In this document: positions 46,618 through 54,919 of the stretch, one piece after another | Numbering within the stretch: position 1 is the first letter of the stretch | How the letters are laid out: each line of letters begins with the position of its first letter | DNA from: Paenibacillus doosanensis | GTDB lineage: Bacteria; Bacillota; Bacilli; Paenibacillales; NBRC-103111 | Assembly: GCF_025060755.1 (NCBI RefSeq) | Contig: NZ_JANYUY010000009.1 | Coordinates: forward strand, 62,001-126,000 | Reading direction: 5' to 3' | Length of the DNA: 64,000 nucleotides | The notes under the pieces: generated by a model | Seen by the model: only the letters and a program-made list of their open reading frames with translations | Databases searched by the model: none | What the model was told of the DNA's origin: nothing | Position numbers and translations under genes: made by a program

Positions 46618-47484
46618 ATGGCACATTCCGGTTGGGGCAGCAGGCTGTTCGACGGCCTGAACGTCATCCTTCTATCGCTGGTTGCGCTGCTGACGCTGTA
46701 TCCGTTCTGGGATTCGCTCATCGTGTCCATCACGCCGCTGAACGAAAGCGCCGCCGCCAGCGTTCATTTGTACCCGAAGACAATTACGCTTGAAGCCTAC
46801 CAATACTTGCTGAAGCTGGAGCAGCTGTGGACTTCTTATAAGATTAGTATTCTTATTACAATACTTGGAACTGTAATCAGTATGCTGGCAACGACACTGG
46901 CCGCTTACGCGCTTTCGAAGAAGGATCTTCCGGGCGTTCGCCCTATTATGTTCGCTATCGTCTTTACGATGATGTTCAGCGGCGGCATTATTCCGAATTA
47001 TCTTGTCGTCAAGCAGCTAGGTATGCTCAATTCCGTATGGGCGATGATGATTCCGGCAGCTATTCAAACGTATAATCTGATTATTATGCGCAGCTTTTTC
47101 GCATCCGTTCCCGAGAGCTTGGAGGAGTCCGCCAAAATCGACGGCTGCAACGACTTCGGCATTTTGCTGCGGATTGTTATCCCGCTTTCCATGCCGGCTA
47201 TCGCTACGATCTCGCTTTTTTATGCGGTGACGAAGTGGAATGAGTTTTTTACAGCCGTTATGTATATAACGGACAAGGATATATGGCCTCTGCAGTTGTT
47301 CCTGCGCTCTATGCTGATCGATAACGAAGCGGCGTTCCAATCGGGCGGAGACAGTCCGTTCCTGCTCGGTCAATCGATCAAAATGGCCACTATTATGATA
47401 TCCGCCATTCCGGTGATGATGATCTATCCGTTTTTTCAACGGTTTTTCGTGCAAGGGGTTACATTGGGCGCAGTCAAAGAATAG
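46618..47484 (+). CDS. Sugar ABC transporter permease, YtcP-like
   Basis: A 288-residue partner permease with six helices and an EAA loop (ESAKIDGCNDFGILLRIVIP, about residue 170). N-terminal NVILLSLVALLTLYPFWDSL and ITPLNESAAASVHLYPK, and C-terminal RFFVQGVTLGAVKE, are characteristic of YtcP/LplC-type permeases. AGGGGG lies upstream; 15 bases separate it from the first permease. Forms a heterodimer with the LplB-like protein. Confidence 0.93.
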   Translation: MAHSGWGSRLFDGLNVILLSLVALLTLYPFWDSLIVSITPLNESAAASVHLYPKTITLEAYQYLLKLEQLWTSYKISILITILGTVISMLATTLAAYALSKKDLPGVRPIMFAIVFTMMFSGGIIPNYLVVKQLGMLNSVWAMMIPAAIQTYNLIIMRSFFASVPESLEESAKIDGCNDFGILLRIVIPLSMPAIATISLFYAVTKWNEFFTAVMYITDKDIWPLQLFLRSMLIDNEAAFQSGGDSPFLLGQSIKMATIMISAIPVMMIYPFFQRFFVQGVTLGAVKE

Positions 47485-47521
47485 CCCGCAAATGCATGTA
47501 CTTATGGGGGAGGATATGATA

Positions 47522-49057
47522 ATGAACGTTTGGAAAAAAGGAATGCTCGTTACGCTTACGGCCGTGCTGCCGTTGTCGGCGGCGGCATGCAGCAGCGGGG
47601 GAACGGATACGAAGCAAGCGGGAGACGGCAAGTCGAGCGATAAGCCGACCAAGATCGTATTCCTGACGCCCGGCGACAACGCTGCCATGGGGATTAAGTC
47701 CGGCGATCGGATCGTGGCGGAGATCAATAAGCGTCTGAACATCGATCTCGAAGTGAAGTTCGTTCCGGAGAACGGATACGAGAAAATCAACGTCGCTATG
47801 GCTACCGGCGACCTGCCCGATGTAGTGACGATCAATTATCCGTCGCCGTCGCTCAATCAATGGATCGACGAAGGGATGCTGGTCCCGCTGAACGATTATT
47901 TGCCGTCCATGCCTACGATTAAGGAGAAGCTCGATAAAAATTTGCAATGGACGGCGGTCAACGGCAAATATTACGGATACCCGTTCATTGAAGAGCGCGC
48001 CAATACGGCGTTGACTTACCGGGCCGATTGGCTTGACACCTTGGGGCTTAAACCGCCAAAGACGCTGGACGAGTTTTATCAGACGTTGAAGGCCATCGCG
48101 ACCAAGGACCCGGACAAAAACGGGAAAAACGATACGTACGGATTGACAGGCCAGAAGAGCACCGGCTTTAATACTTCGTTCAACTTCGTCTTCTATGCTT
48201 ACGGGATGCCGCACGGCGATTGGGTGCTCGATGATGCGGGCAAGGTCGTGCCGATCTTCGAGCACCCGGCGTTCAAGCAGGGGGTTCAATATTTGCGCAA
48301 GCTGTGGGACGAGAAGCTGATCGATCCGGAATTTTTACTTAACGATACGCAGCAGCGCGAGCAAAAGTTTTATCAAGGCAAGGTAGGATTTATGGCGGCT
48401 CCATTATTCCGTCACGTCAACAGAATCGAGACGAGCCTGCAAAAGGTGAATCCGGAAGGCAAGCTCGGTTACTCCGCTCCGCCGGCAGGTCCCGACGGCA
48501 AGAGCGGGATGAACATTGCGGCTAAGACCGGCTTATTCACGGCCGTCACGAAAAATGCGAAAAATCCGGAAAAAGCGGCGAAGTTCATTGAGTTCATGCT
48601 GTCCAAGGAAGGGCGCGACCTGCTGGAGCTGGGTATCGAAGGCGTACATTACACGAAGCAAGGGGACAAAATCAACTATAACGAGGAAGAACGGGCCAAA
48701 GACGGGTTCGCCTCCAACGGCTGGGCGCATCCGCTGGCTTGGGGCAGCGTGATCTGGCCGCTCGGAGAATACTATTTGCCGCAGACGGAGCCTCAGGCCG
48801 ATCGGGCCAGAGAGTCGGCGGACATTGCAACGAAAAGTATAGTTCCGAACTTGATCAATACGACCACACCCGAGGAAGTGGAAATGAGCGGCGTGCTGGG
48901 CGAACTGCTCAATCAATATTATATCGAAATGATTACCGGCAAACGCGACATTGATGCCGGACTGACGGAACTGTCCAAAAAATGGCGGGATCAAGGCGGC
49001 AATAAAGTGCTGGACGCCGTCAACAAAGCGTATCAGGCGCAGCAAAGCAAGAAGTAG
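47522..49057 (+). CDS. Extracellular sugar-binding lipoprotein
   Basis: A 511-residue secreted lipoprotein. The signal peptide MNVWKKGMLVTLTAVLPLSA ends in the lipobox SAAAC, with the lipidated Cys about 23 residues in, followed by a flexible SSGGTDTK linker. The body is of the family 1 solute-binding fold (VKFVPENGYEKINVAMATGD, LPDVVTINYPS, TYGLTGQKSTGF). ATG at 47522 fits GGGGGAGG; in-frame ATGs upstream are less likely. It captures an oligosaccharide for the two permeases. At this length it is of the LplA-like class, which often bind plant- or glycan-derived oligosaccharides. Confidence 0.93.
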   Translation: MNVWKKGMLVTLTAVLPLSAAACSSGGTDTKQAGDGKSSDKPTKIVFLTPGDNAAMGIKSGDRIVAEINKRLNIDLEVKFVPENGYEKINVAMATGDLPDVVTINYPSPSLNQWIDEGMLVPLNDYLPSMPTIKEKLDKNLQWTAVNGKYYGYPFIEERANTALTYRADWLDTLGLKPPKTLDEFYQTLKAIATKDPDKNGKNDTYGLTGQKSTGFNTSFNFVFYAYGMPHGDWVLDDAGKVVPIFEHPAFKQGVQYLRKLWDEKLIDPEFLLNDTQQREQKFYQGKVGFMAAPLFRHVNRIETSLQKVNPEGKLGYSAPPAGPDGKSGMNIAAKTGLFTAVTKNAKNPEKAAKFIEFMLSKEGRDLLELGIEGVHYTKQGDKINYNEEERAKDGFASNGWAHPLAWGSVIWPLGEYYLPQTEPQADRARESADIATKSIVPNLINTTTPEEVEMSGVLGELLNQYYIEMITGKRDIDAGLTELSKKWRDQGGNKVLDAVNKAYQAQQSKK

Positions 49058-49127
49058 GAGGGGCGGAAGGCTGCAGGGGCGGCCTTCCTTTTCATGTCCC
49101 AAGCCGATATAACGAGGAGGAATTAAG

Positions 49128-50558
49128 ATGAATTCATTCGCTGCTTCGGAGAACAGCCGGCCTCATATCGTATTTATTCTTACGGACGATCAGGGAGCGT
49201 GGGCGCTTGGCTGCGCCGGCAACGACGAGATTCGGACGCCCAACCTGGACAGATTAGCCGCAGAGGGAACGCGGTTTTCCAACTTTTTTTGCACTTCTCC
49301 GGTTTGCTCTCCGGCCAGGGCGTCGCTGCTTACAGGAAGAATTCCTTCCCAGCACGGGGTCCATGACTGGATTCGGGGAGGCAATATCGGGGAACGGCCG
49401 ATCGCCTATTTGCAGGGCCAGCCGGCGTATACCGAGATGTTGGCGGACAACGGGTATGTATGCGGGCTGAGCGGCAAATGGCATCTCGGCGACAGCATGC
49501 AGCCGCAAAAGGGCTTCAGTCACTGGTATGTGCATCAGACCGGAGGCAGCGCCTACTATGATGCGCCGATGATCCGCGACGGCAAGCTGATCCAAGAGCC
49601 CGGATATTTGACCGACGTCATTACGGACGATGCGCTGCAGTTTCTGGAGGGGCGGTCCGGCGAAGAGCAGGGGCCGTTCTACTTAAGCGTCCATTATACG
49701 GCGCCCCACAGCCCGTGGATCGACAACCATCCGCAGCAATATGTAGACTTGTACGAGGATTGCGCCTTCGACAGCTGCCCGCAGGAGCCGAAGCATCCAT
49801 GGGCGATCCCGACGGCCCCGTGGTCGGACAATCAGCGGGAAAACCTGAAGGGCTATTTCGCAGCGGTGACGGCGATGGACCGGAACGTCGGGCGCATTCT
49901 GGATAAGCTGGAGCAGCTCGGCATCCGCGATCAGACGCTCGTGTGCTTCTTAAGCGACAACGGCTTCAACTGCGGACACCACGGCATATGGGGCAAAGGC
50001 AACGGCACGTTTCCGCAAAATATGTACGATACGTCGGTAAAAGTACCGGCGATCTTTAGCCAGCCGGGCCGCATCCCGCAGGGGCGCGTCTGTGACGGTC
50101 TGGTCAGCGGTTACGATTTCATGCCGACGCTGCTGGATTACGTCGGGCTGGACAATCCGGAGGCGGAGCGCCTGCCGGGCACGAGCTTCCTTCCGCTGCT
50201 GCTCGGCGAAGCGGAGCAAAACCGCGAAGATGTCGTCATCTTCGACGAATACGGTCCGGTGCGGATGATCCGCACGCGCGAGTGGAAGTACGTTCATCGC
50301 TATCCGTACGGACCGCATGAGCTGTACCATCTGGCGAGCGACCCGGATGAGCGGGTCAACCGCATCGACGACGCTTCGGCACAGGAGCAGCTGGCGAGGC
50401 TTAAGGCGAAGCTGGAGCGCTGGTTCGTCCGCTACGCCGATCCGGCTCGCGACGGGACGCGGGAGCCGGTCACCGGCTACGGACAGCTGGAGCTGGCCGG
50501 CCCGGACGGAGAGGGCAGGCCTTCTTATTTTGCCGGAGAAGCCCCCAAGCCGAGCTAA
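49128..50558 (+). CDS. Cytoplasmic sulfatase
   Basis: A 476-residue type I sulfatase. The N-terminal metal site is PHIVFILTDDQGAWALG. The active-site motif is CSPAR with Cys60, the residue converted to formylglycine, followed by ASLLTGRIPSQHGVHDW. Other elements are GKWHLG near residue 116, HYTAPHSPW and SDNG. No signal peptide is present, so it acts inside the cell, on substrate brought in by the preceding transporter. GAGGAGG lies before ATG. No sulfatase-maturing enzyme is encoded nearby. It points to a sulfated glycan as the uptake substrate. Confidence 0.92.
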   Translation: MNSFAASENSRPHIVFILTDDQGAWALGCAGNDEIRTPNLDRLAAEGTRFSNFFCTSPVCSPARASLLTGRIPSQHGVHDWIRGGNIGERPIAYLQGQPAYTEMLADNGYVCGLSGKWHLGDSMQPQKGFSHWYVHQTGGSAYYDAPMIRDGKLIQEPGYLTDVITDDALQFLEGRSGEEQGPFYLSVHYTAPHSPWIDNHPQQYVDLYEDCAFDSCPQEPKHPWAIPTAPWSDNQRENLKGYFAAVTAMDRNVGRILDKLEQLGIRDQTLVCFLSDNGFNCGHHGIWGKGNGTFPQNMYDTSVKVPAIFSQPGRIPQGRVCDGLVSGYDFMPTLLDYVGLDNPEAERLPGTSFLPLLLGEAEQNREDVVIFDEYGPVRMIRTREWKYVHRYPYGPHELYHLASDPDERVNRIDDASAQEQLARLKAKLERWFVRYADPARDGTREPVTGYGQLELAGPDGEGRPSYFAGEAPKPS

Positions 50559-50586
50559 GCCGAGCGGAAGGCAGGACTGGTTTATA

Positions 50587-50630
50587 TTGACAAAAACGCG
50601 GTGAAAACTTATTATGTATAAATATTCATT
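50587..50630 (+). promoter_or_regulatory. Consensus promoter with ARG box
   Basis: TTGACA (50587-50592), 17 bases, TATTAT (50610-50615) form a strong sigma-A promoter. TATGTATAAATATTCATT (50613-50630) overlaps the -10 and start region and matches 17 of 18 positions of the arginine-repressor box WNTGAATWWWWATTCANW. ArgR/AhrC control of the next gene is therefore likely. Confidence 0.7.
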
Positions 50631-50666
50631 AACTATTATATTTATGCATAATAGGAGGTTGCAGCG

Positions 50667-51581
50667 ATGAGTCATTTGATATCTTTGCAGGAATTCGACC
50701 GGGAGACGCTCTATTCGATCATCGAGCGCGGGCTCGATATCAAGAGGAATCCACGGAAGTTCGACCATGCTTGCGAAAGAACCGGCCTGCTGATGCTGTT
50801 TCAGAAAACGTCGACTCGAACGAGTCTGTCATTTCAGTCGGGAATGGGGCAGATGGGCGGGTATACGGTGAATATGGATTGGGATGCGAGCAATTTCAGT
50901 CTCTCGCCGATCCGTTACGAGGCGCGGTATGTTTCCAGAAATTGCGATCTGATCGTGGTCAGGCTGAAGAAGCATGCCGATTTGCTGGAGCTTGCCGAGT
51001 ATTCCCGCGTGCCGGTCATTAACGGCTGCTGCGATAAGTATCATCCTTGCCAAGCGTTGGCGGACTTGATGACGATCTATGAGGTCAGCGGGACTTTTTC
51101 CGGGATTACGGTCACGTATGTCGGCATTCACAATAATGTAGCCAATTCGCTTACGGCGGGCTGTGTCGTGCTCGGCGTGAAGCTGCTGCTCGTTACGCCT
51201 ATCGTCAACGAAGCTTCCTGGGATGAAGCGCTGATGCAGAAGGCGCTGCGCAGCGGTTATGTGGAACGGGTCGGCAGCTTGGCCGAGGCCGTTCCGCGCT
51301 CCCAATTCGTGTATACCGACACATGGATCGACATGGAATTTTTTGACGATCCGCAGTATCAGGAGGAGAAACGGCACAGAATACAGACGATGAGCCCGCT
51401 GCAGATCAATCCGCGCAATCTCGGCGGACACACTCCTTATATTATGCACGATATGCCGATCCACCCCGGATTGGAGATCGACGAGAGCTGTATCGAATCG
51501 GAGCGTTCGATCATTTATCAGCAGGCCGAGAACAGGATGCATGTCCAGAAAAGCTTGATGCTTCATCTGCTCCAAAAGTAA
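50667..51581 (+). CDS. Carbamoyltransferase-family protein, divergent
   Basis: A 304-residue member of the aspartate/ornithine carbamoyltransferase fold. Carbamoyl-phosphate residues are visible: STRT (49-52) and HPCQALADL (126-134); QQAENRMHVQK near the end is ornithine-type. The ornithine loop HCLP reads HDMP (261-264) and the TDxWxSMG signature reads TDTWIDME (218-225), so the amino substrate probably differs from ornithine. An ARG-box promoter and AGGAGG site precede it. No other arginine biosynthesis gene is adjacent. It may carbamoylate an acylated or related amino acid. Confidence 0.85.
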   Translation: MSHLISLQEFDRETLYSIIERGLDIKRNPRKFDHACERTGLLMLFQKTSTRTSLSFQSGMGQMGGYTVNMDWDASNFSLSPIRYEARYVSRNCDLIVVRLKKHADLLELAEYSRVPVINGCCDKYHPCQALADLMTIYEVSGTFSGITVTYVGIHNNVANSLTAGCVVLGVKLLLVTPIVNEASWDEALMQKALRSGYVERVGSLAEAVPRSQFVYTDTWIDMEFFDDPQYQEEKRHRIQTMSPLQINPRNLGGHTPYIMHDMPIHPGLEIDESCIESERSIIYQQAENRMHVQKSLMLHLLQK

Positions 51582-51936
51582 CAGCTTTCTTTGACTGCCT
51601 AAGAGTAAGGTAAAAGTAACTTTTTTGACCTCGCTCTATGAGGCCGTCTTGCTTTTTATATATGGAAAATATAGGATTGTGCTTTCCCCACAAGAACAGC
51701 TCTGAGCTGGTGCTCAGCAATCATCCGGAAATACGCTGAATTAGCCCCCCGTTTGCAACTGAATCCGGCCATGCGGCCGTAATGAAAGCATCTGACGGAA
51801 CGGACCAACAAAAGTTCTTAGCACTCGACAAAACTTCCTATGTTCATCAATCTCTTAACTCTATAAAATAAAAGATAATGATCCGTATTCGGCATAAGCC
51901 ACATCATTTTCATAGTTTGGATAGGGGGCATAGGGG
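51582..51936. other. Intergenic stretch without clear genes
   Basis: No gene is supported in these 355 bases. There is a weak inverted repeat AAAAGTAACTTTTTT near 51616 that may help stop the carbamoyltransferase transcript, and an A/T-rich TATAAAATA element near 51865 that could be a -10 for the small genes that follow. Confidence 0.35.
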
Positions 51937-52113
51937 ATGGCTAAGCAGTCGTCGGGCAAAGCTTTGTTGAACAAGTATTTTGAGGAAGATACTCATACGC
52001 TGTTGAATTTAATAGAAAGCATGAGCGAGAAGTACCCAACGGACAGCGAACAATGGAAAAAGCTGAACTCGATATGGGTTTCGACCGAAACGGTGAGGGA
52101 ATGCCATGATTGA
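51937..52113 (+). CDS. Small hydrophilic protein, unrecognised
   Basis: A 58-residue protein starting MAKQSSGKALLNKYFEEDTH and ending with WVSTETVRECHD. It is probably all helix. AGGGG lies seven bases before the ATG. It overlaps the next small gene by eight bases, so the two are co-translated. Not assigned to a family. The tight coupling suggests a functional pair, but there is no toxin-like or membrane feature. Confidence 0.65.
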   Translation: MAKQSSGKALLNKYFEEDTHTLLNLIESMSEKYPTDSEQWKKLNSIWVSTETVRECHD

Positions 52114-52285
52114 AAAATATACGCTGCTTAAAGAGCCGGACAAAACGATGTTCGTCTTCTTCAAAAACGATAAATATTACGGGCACATCATCAAAAACAA
52201 GACGGATAAAGCGCCGGCCAAATTTATTTTCGAGACGGATAAATACGACTCTCTGGAGCAGTTGAAGGCCGACTATCCGATGTGA
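52106..52285 (+). CDS. Small beta-rich protein, unrecognised
   Basis: A 59-residue protein with alternating hydrophobic and charged residues typical of a small beta sheet (MFVFFKNDKYYGHIIKNKTD, KFIFETDKYDSLEQLKADYP). It starts inside the preceding gene (eight-base overlap). A decayed copy of the same gene lies at 59714-59812, so the family has been duplicated or moved in this genome. Function unknown. Confidence 0.68.
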   Translation: MIEKYTLLKEPDKTMFVFFKNDKYYGHIIKNKTDKAPAKFIFETDKYDSLEQLKADYPM

Positions 52286-52418
52286 CCGCACGAAAGCGAA
52301 GGCTGGGCGTAATCCGGCGCAGCCCGCTTAAAGCGCGCCGGATTCATCATAGCCGAACCGGGCTGTGAGGGCGGGGGCCTCATGACGTTAATATCGGATA
52401 CTGCAGGGGGGATTACGT

Positions 52419-53432
52419 ATGATTCAATATCCTGTACTGATAAAAGGAACGACCATTGGGGTGACGGCGCCCTCCTCAGGGGTTAGGGAAGAGCATCATG
52501 ATATGGTCAAGCAGGCATGCGAACGGCTGCGCAAGGAGGGATACGATACGATCGTCGGGCCTACGGTTTGGACTCAGAATAAGGCGCGGTCTTCACCGGC
52601 GCATCGGCGTGCCGCAGAATGGGAAAACATGATGAACGACCCTAAGATCGGTCTCATCATCCCTCCGTGGGGCGGAGAGCTGTTGATTGAAATTTTGGAG
52701 CATTTGGATTTTGATCGGGCGCAGCCCAAATGGATACTGGGATATTCGGATATTAGCCTGCTGCTGCTGGCCATGACCTTACGCACCGGAATAGCGACGG
52801 CCCACGGTACGAACTTGATTGATTTAAGAGGAGAGCATTCGGATGAAACGACGGCGATGTGGCAGACCGTTCTGTCCGCGCAGCGGGGCCAGTCCGTTTT
52901 CCAGCGCTCTTCTTCCAAGTTTCAAAAGCAATGGAGGCATACGTCTCCGTCTTCTTATGTTTTCCATCTGACGGAGCCGACCTGTTGGAAGAGTGTATCT
53001 TCCGGTCCGGTTCGCCTGACAGGCAGATTGCTCGGGGGATGCATCGACGTCATCCGTCATCTGATCGGCACTCCGTATGGAGACGTGGCCGGTTTTCAGG
53101 ATCGCCATATCCAGGGTGAGCCGATTCTGTGGTATCTTGAAAACTGCGAATTATCCGTACCGGATTTGCGCAGGTCGCTGGTGCATATGAAGCTGGCAGG
53201 GTGGTTCGATCGCTGCTGCGGGATTGTATTCGGCCGCAGCTCCGCCCCGTCCGAGACGGACGGTTATACGATGCGGGATGTGTATGCCGAGCTTTCCGAG
53301 GAGCTGGGAGTTCCGGTCGTTTACGATATCGACTGCGGTCATGTTCCGCCGCAAATCACATTGATCAACGGCGCTTATGCAGAAATAACGGTGGAAAACG
53401 GAAGCGGAACCGTCCTTCAGCATTTTGTGTAA
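52419..53432 (+). CDS. S66 peptidase, LD-carboxypeptidase/MccF-like
   Basis: A 337-residue serine peptidase of family S66. The N-terminal domain has the Gly-rich PPWGGELLIEILEHLD, and the nucleophile lies in ILGYSDISLLL. The Glu/His end of the triad is expected in YLENCELSVPDLRRSL and YDIDCGHVPPQITL. LD-carboxypeptidases trim the terminal D-Ala of cytosolic muropeptides; the MccF branch instead cleaves microcin-type adenylates. These cannot be told apart here. AGGGGGG lies before the ATG. It is in the cytosol, with no signal peptide. Confidence 0.9.
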   Translation: MIQYPVLIKGTTIGVTAPSSGVREEHHDMVKQACERLRKEGYDTIVGPTVWTQNKARSSPAHRRAAEWENMMNDPKIGLIIPPWGGELLIEILEHLDFDRAQPKWILGYSDISLLLLAMTLRTGIATAHGTNLIDLRGEHSDETTAMWQTVLSAQRGQSVFQRSSSKFQKQWRHTSPSSYVFHLTEPTCWKSVSSGPVRLTGRLLGGCIDVIRHLIGTPYGDVAGFQDRHIQGEPILWYLENCELSVPDLRRSLVHMKLAGWFDRCCGIVFGRSSAPSETDGYTMRDVYAELSEELGVPVVYDIDCGHVPPQITLINGAYAEITVENGSGTVLQHFV

Positions 53433-53491
53433 GCTGCCGCTTGGCAGCGAGGCCGCGCCTGTGATACAATCGTTTTTTACAATTGAAACGA

Positions 53492-53737
53492 ATGGCGGGC
53501 GATCCGATGACAGCGAGCGACATTGCCGAATGGATGCTGAAGAAGGTCGAATTCGACGGGATTTTGTATCAGCAGGATGCGGTGAATTATATTAGAACTC
53601 ACTTCGGCGAAGAGTTTATTTATGTCAATGAGAACGGCAACGCCTCGATCTCCAAAGAGGTGAAGAAGCTGTTCAAAAAAATGCACCGCGGGCGGGTAGC
53701 CTGGGACAGAGACGGCTTTTTCTGGGGCTGGACCTAA
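53492..53737 (+). CDS. Small DUF6953-like protein
   Basis: An 81-residue cytosolic protein (ASDIAEWMLKKVEFDGILYQ, then FGEEFIYVNENGNASISKEV and VAWDRDGFFWGW) that fits the DUF6953 pattern I know from other bacteria. The start may be 53492 or the ATG at 53507; ribosome sites are poor for both. It follows the peptidase by about 60 bases and may share its transcript. Function unknown. Confidence 0.68.
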   Translation: MAGDPMTASDIAEWMLKKVEFDGILYQQDAVNYIRTHFGEEFIYVNENGNASISKEVKKLFKKMHRGRVAWDRDGFFWGWT

Positions 53738-53739
53738 GA

Positions 53740-53870
53740 AGTGCGGCCGGATGAATTGTCCCCGCTTGAGGGTTCGAAATAAAAAATCCGGCTGCAAGAC
53801 CGGGTGCAGACTTCCATCGACCGCAGGGCGCGACGATATCCCCCTTAGGCCGCGACGAAATGACCATCAT
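53740..53870. repeat. Degenerate dispersed repeat, copy 1
   Basis: On the minus strand, CCTGCGGTCGAT followed by GAAGTCTGCACC, a GGATTTTTTATTT stretch and CGAACCCTC parallel a segment near 61790-61850, where CCTGCGGTCGAT is followed by GAAGTTTCCGCAC, GATTCCTTTATTCTTT and GAGCCTC. The copies look like decayed versions of one sequence. No open frame is kept here. Confidence 0.45.
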
Positions 53871-53892
53871 TTTTAAAAGCGAAACAAAATGG

Positions 53893-53929
53893 AAAAGCAT
53901 TGGGTTTAACCGCCTTATGCTTTTTTTGT
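53893..53929 (+). terminator. Probable terminator
   Basis: AAAAGCAT (53893-53900) and ATGCTTTT pair, with an inner GGTT/AACC stem, followed by TTTTT. It would end the peptidase/DUF6953 transcript. The rest up to 54125 shows no gene. Confidence 0.65.
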
Positions 53930-54125
53930 TGCAGGTGAGGATTTTTATAGTTTTAATGTGTAATTTTTACTATTGCAAAAATGGATCGGTGGCCTGGTTA
54001 TGCTTGTCTTTTCAATGAGGGAGCTGGAAAAAATAGATGGACAGCGCGTGCGGGTTCGTATATGATTGATTTAATTAAATAAAGTAGCGCAGTGGTAAAG
54101 CGATGGGGAGGCGGGTGGCAGATGG

Positions 54126-54794
54126 ATGTATAAGGCGCTGTTTTTCGATTTCTATGGAACGTTAGTTCACGAGGATGACGCTGTTATCGACCGTATTTGC
54201 TCTGTGATAGCCGAGACGGCTGCAGAGGAGGCGACGATTCGCGACATACGCTCGCATTGGTGGAAACGGTTATCTTCCGATTTCCTCCGCTGTTATGGGC
54301 CGGATTTCCAAACGCAACGAGAGCTGGAGCTGCTGTCATTGCAGGACACACTGGAGCGTTTCGGTTCCGATGAGGATGCTCTAGCCTTAAGCGAGTCGCT
54401 ATATGCCCATTGGAGCCGGCCTCCGGTCTTTCGGGATACGCTCGATTTTTTGCGGGATAATGCGCTTCCTGTTTATATTTTATCGAATATCGACCGCGCG
54501 GATATCGAATCGGCGGCAGCGTATAACGGACTGCGCTTCGATCATATCATTACCAGCGAGGACGCTCGCTCCTATAAGCCCCATCCCGAGATGTTCGAAG
54601 CCGGGCTTGCGGCGTGCGGCTTGCAACCGGACGAAGTGCTGCATATCGGGGATTCGGCGACGAGCGACATCGCAGGCGCGTCCCGGCTCGGTATTGATGC
54701 AGCGTGGATCAACAGAACGAATAAGGCGCTGACCGGCGATGCGGTGCCGAAGTATGTGATCCGGTCTTTAACCGATTTGAATCGGATCATTTAA
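54126..54794 (+). CDS. HAD-superfamily phosphatase
   Basis: A 222-residue cytosolic haloacid-dehalogenase-type hydrolase. Motif I is FFDFYGTLV (nucleophile Asp at residue 8), motif II VYILSNID, motif III lysine in EDARSYKPHPEMF, and motif IV LHIGDSATSDIAGASRLG. The cap is helical, as in subfamily IA phosphoglycolate- or YjjG-like phosphatases. GGGGAGGCGGG precedes ATG. Substrate unknown; a house-cleaning phosphatase is likely. A terminator follows. Confidence 0.9.
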   Translation: MYKALFFDFYGTLVHEDDAVIDRICSVIAETAAEEATIRDIRSHWWKRLSSDFLRCYGPDFQTQRELELLSLQDTLERFGSDEDALALSESLYAHWSRPPVFRDTLDFLRDNALPVYILSNIDRADIESAAAYNGLRFDHIITSEDARSYKPHPEMFEAGLAACGLQPDEVLHIGDSATSDIAGASRLGIDAAWINRTNKALTGDAVPKYVIRSLTDLNRII

Positions 54795-54805
54795 GTGGAT
54801 TTACT

Positions 54806-54867
54806 ATACAGCTTGCAGCGGAACGGGGATGATCGATTTTCGTTTCGGGTGAGCTGTATTTTTTTGG
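54806..54867 (+). terminator. Terminator after the HAD gene
   Basis: ATACAGCT (54806-54813) pairs with AGCTGTAT (54852-54859), with inner CGGAACG/CGTTTCG, then TTTTTTT. Confidence 0.85.
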
Positions 54868-54919
54868 TATACTATTTGTAGTCGATTCACGAATGTGTGC
54901 GAAAAAAAGGAGAATTCAG

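Noticed and set aside
54070-54100. tRNA D-arm-like sequence AGTAGCGCAGTGGTAAAGCG
   Set aside because: No anticodon or T-arm with matching acceptor stem follows.
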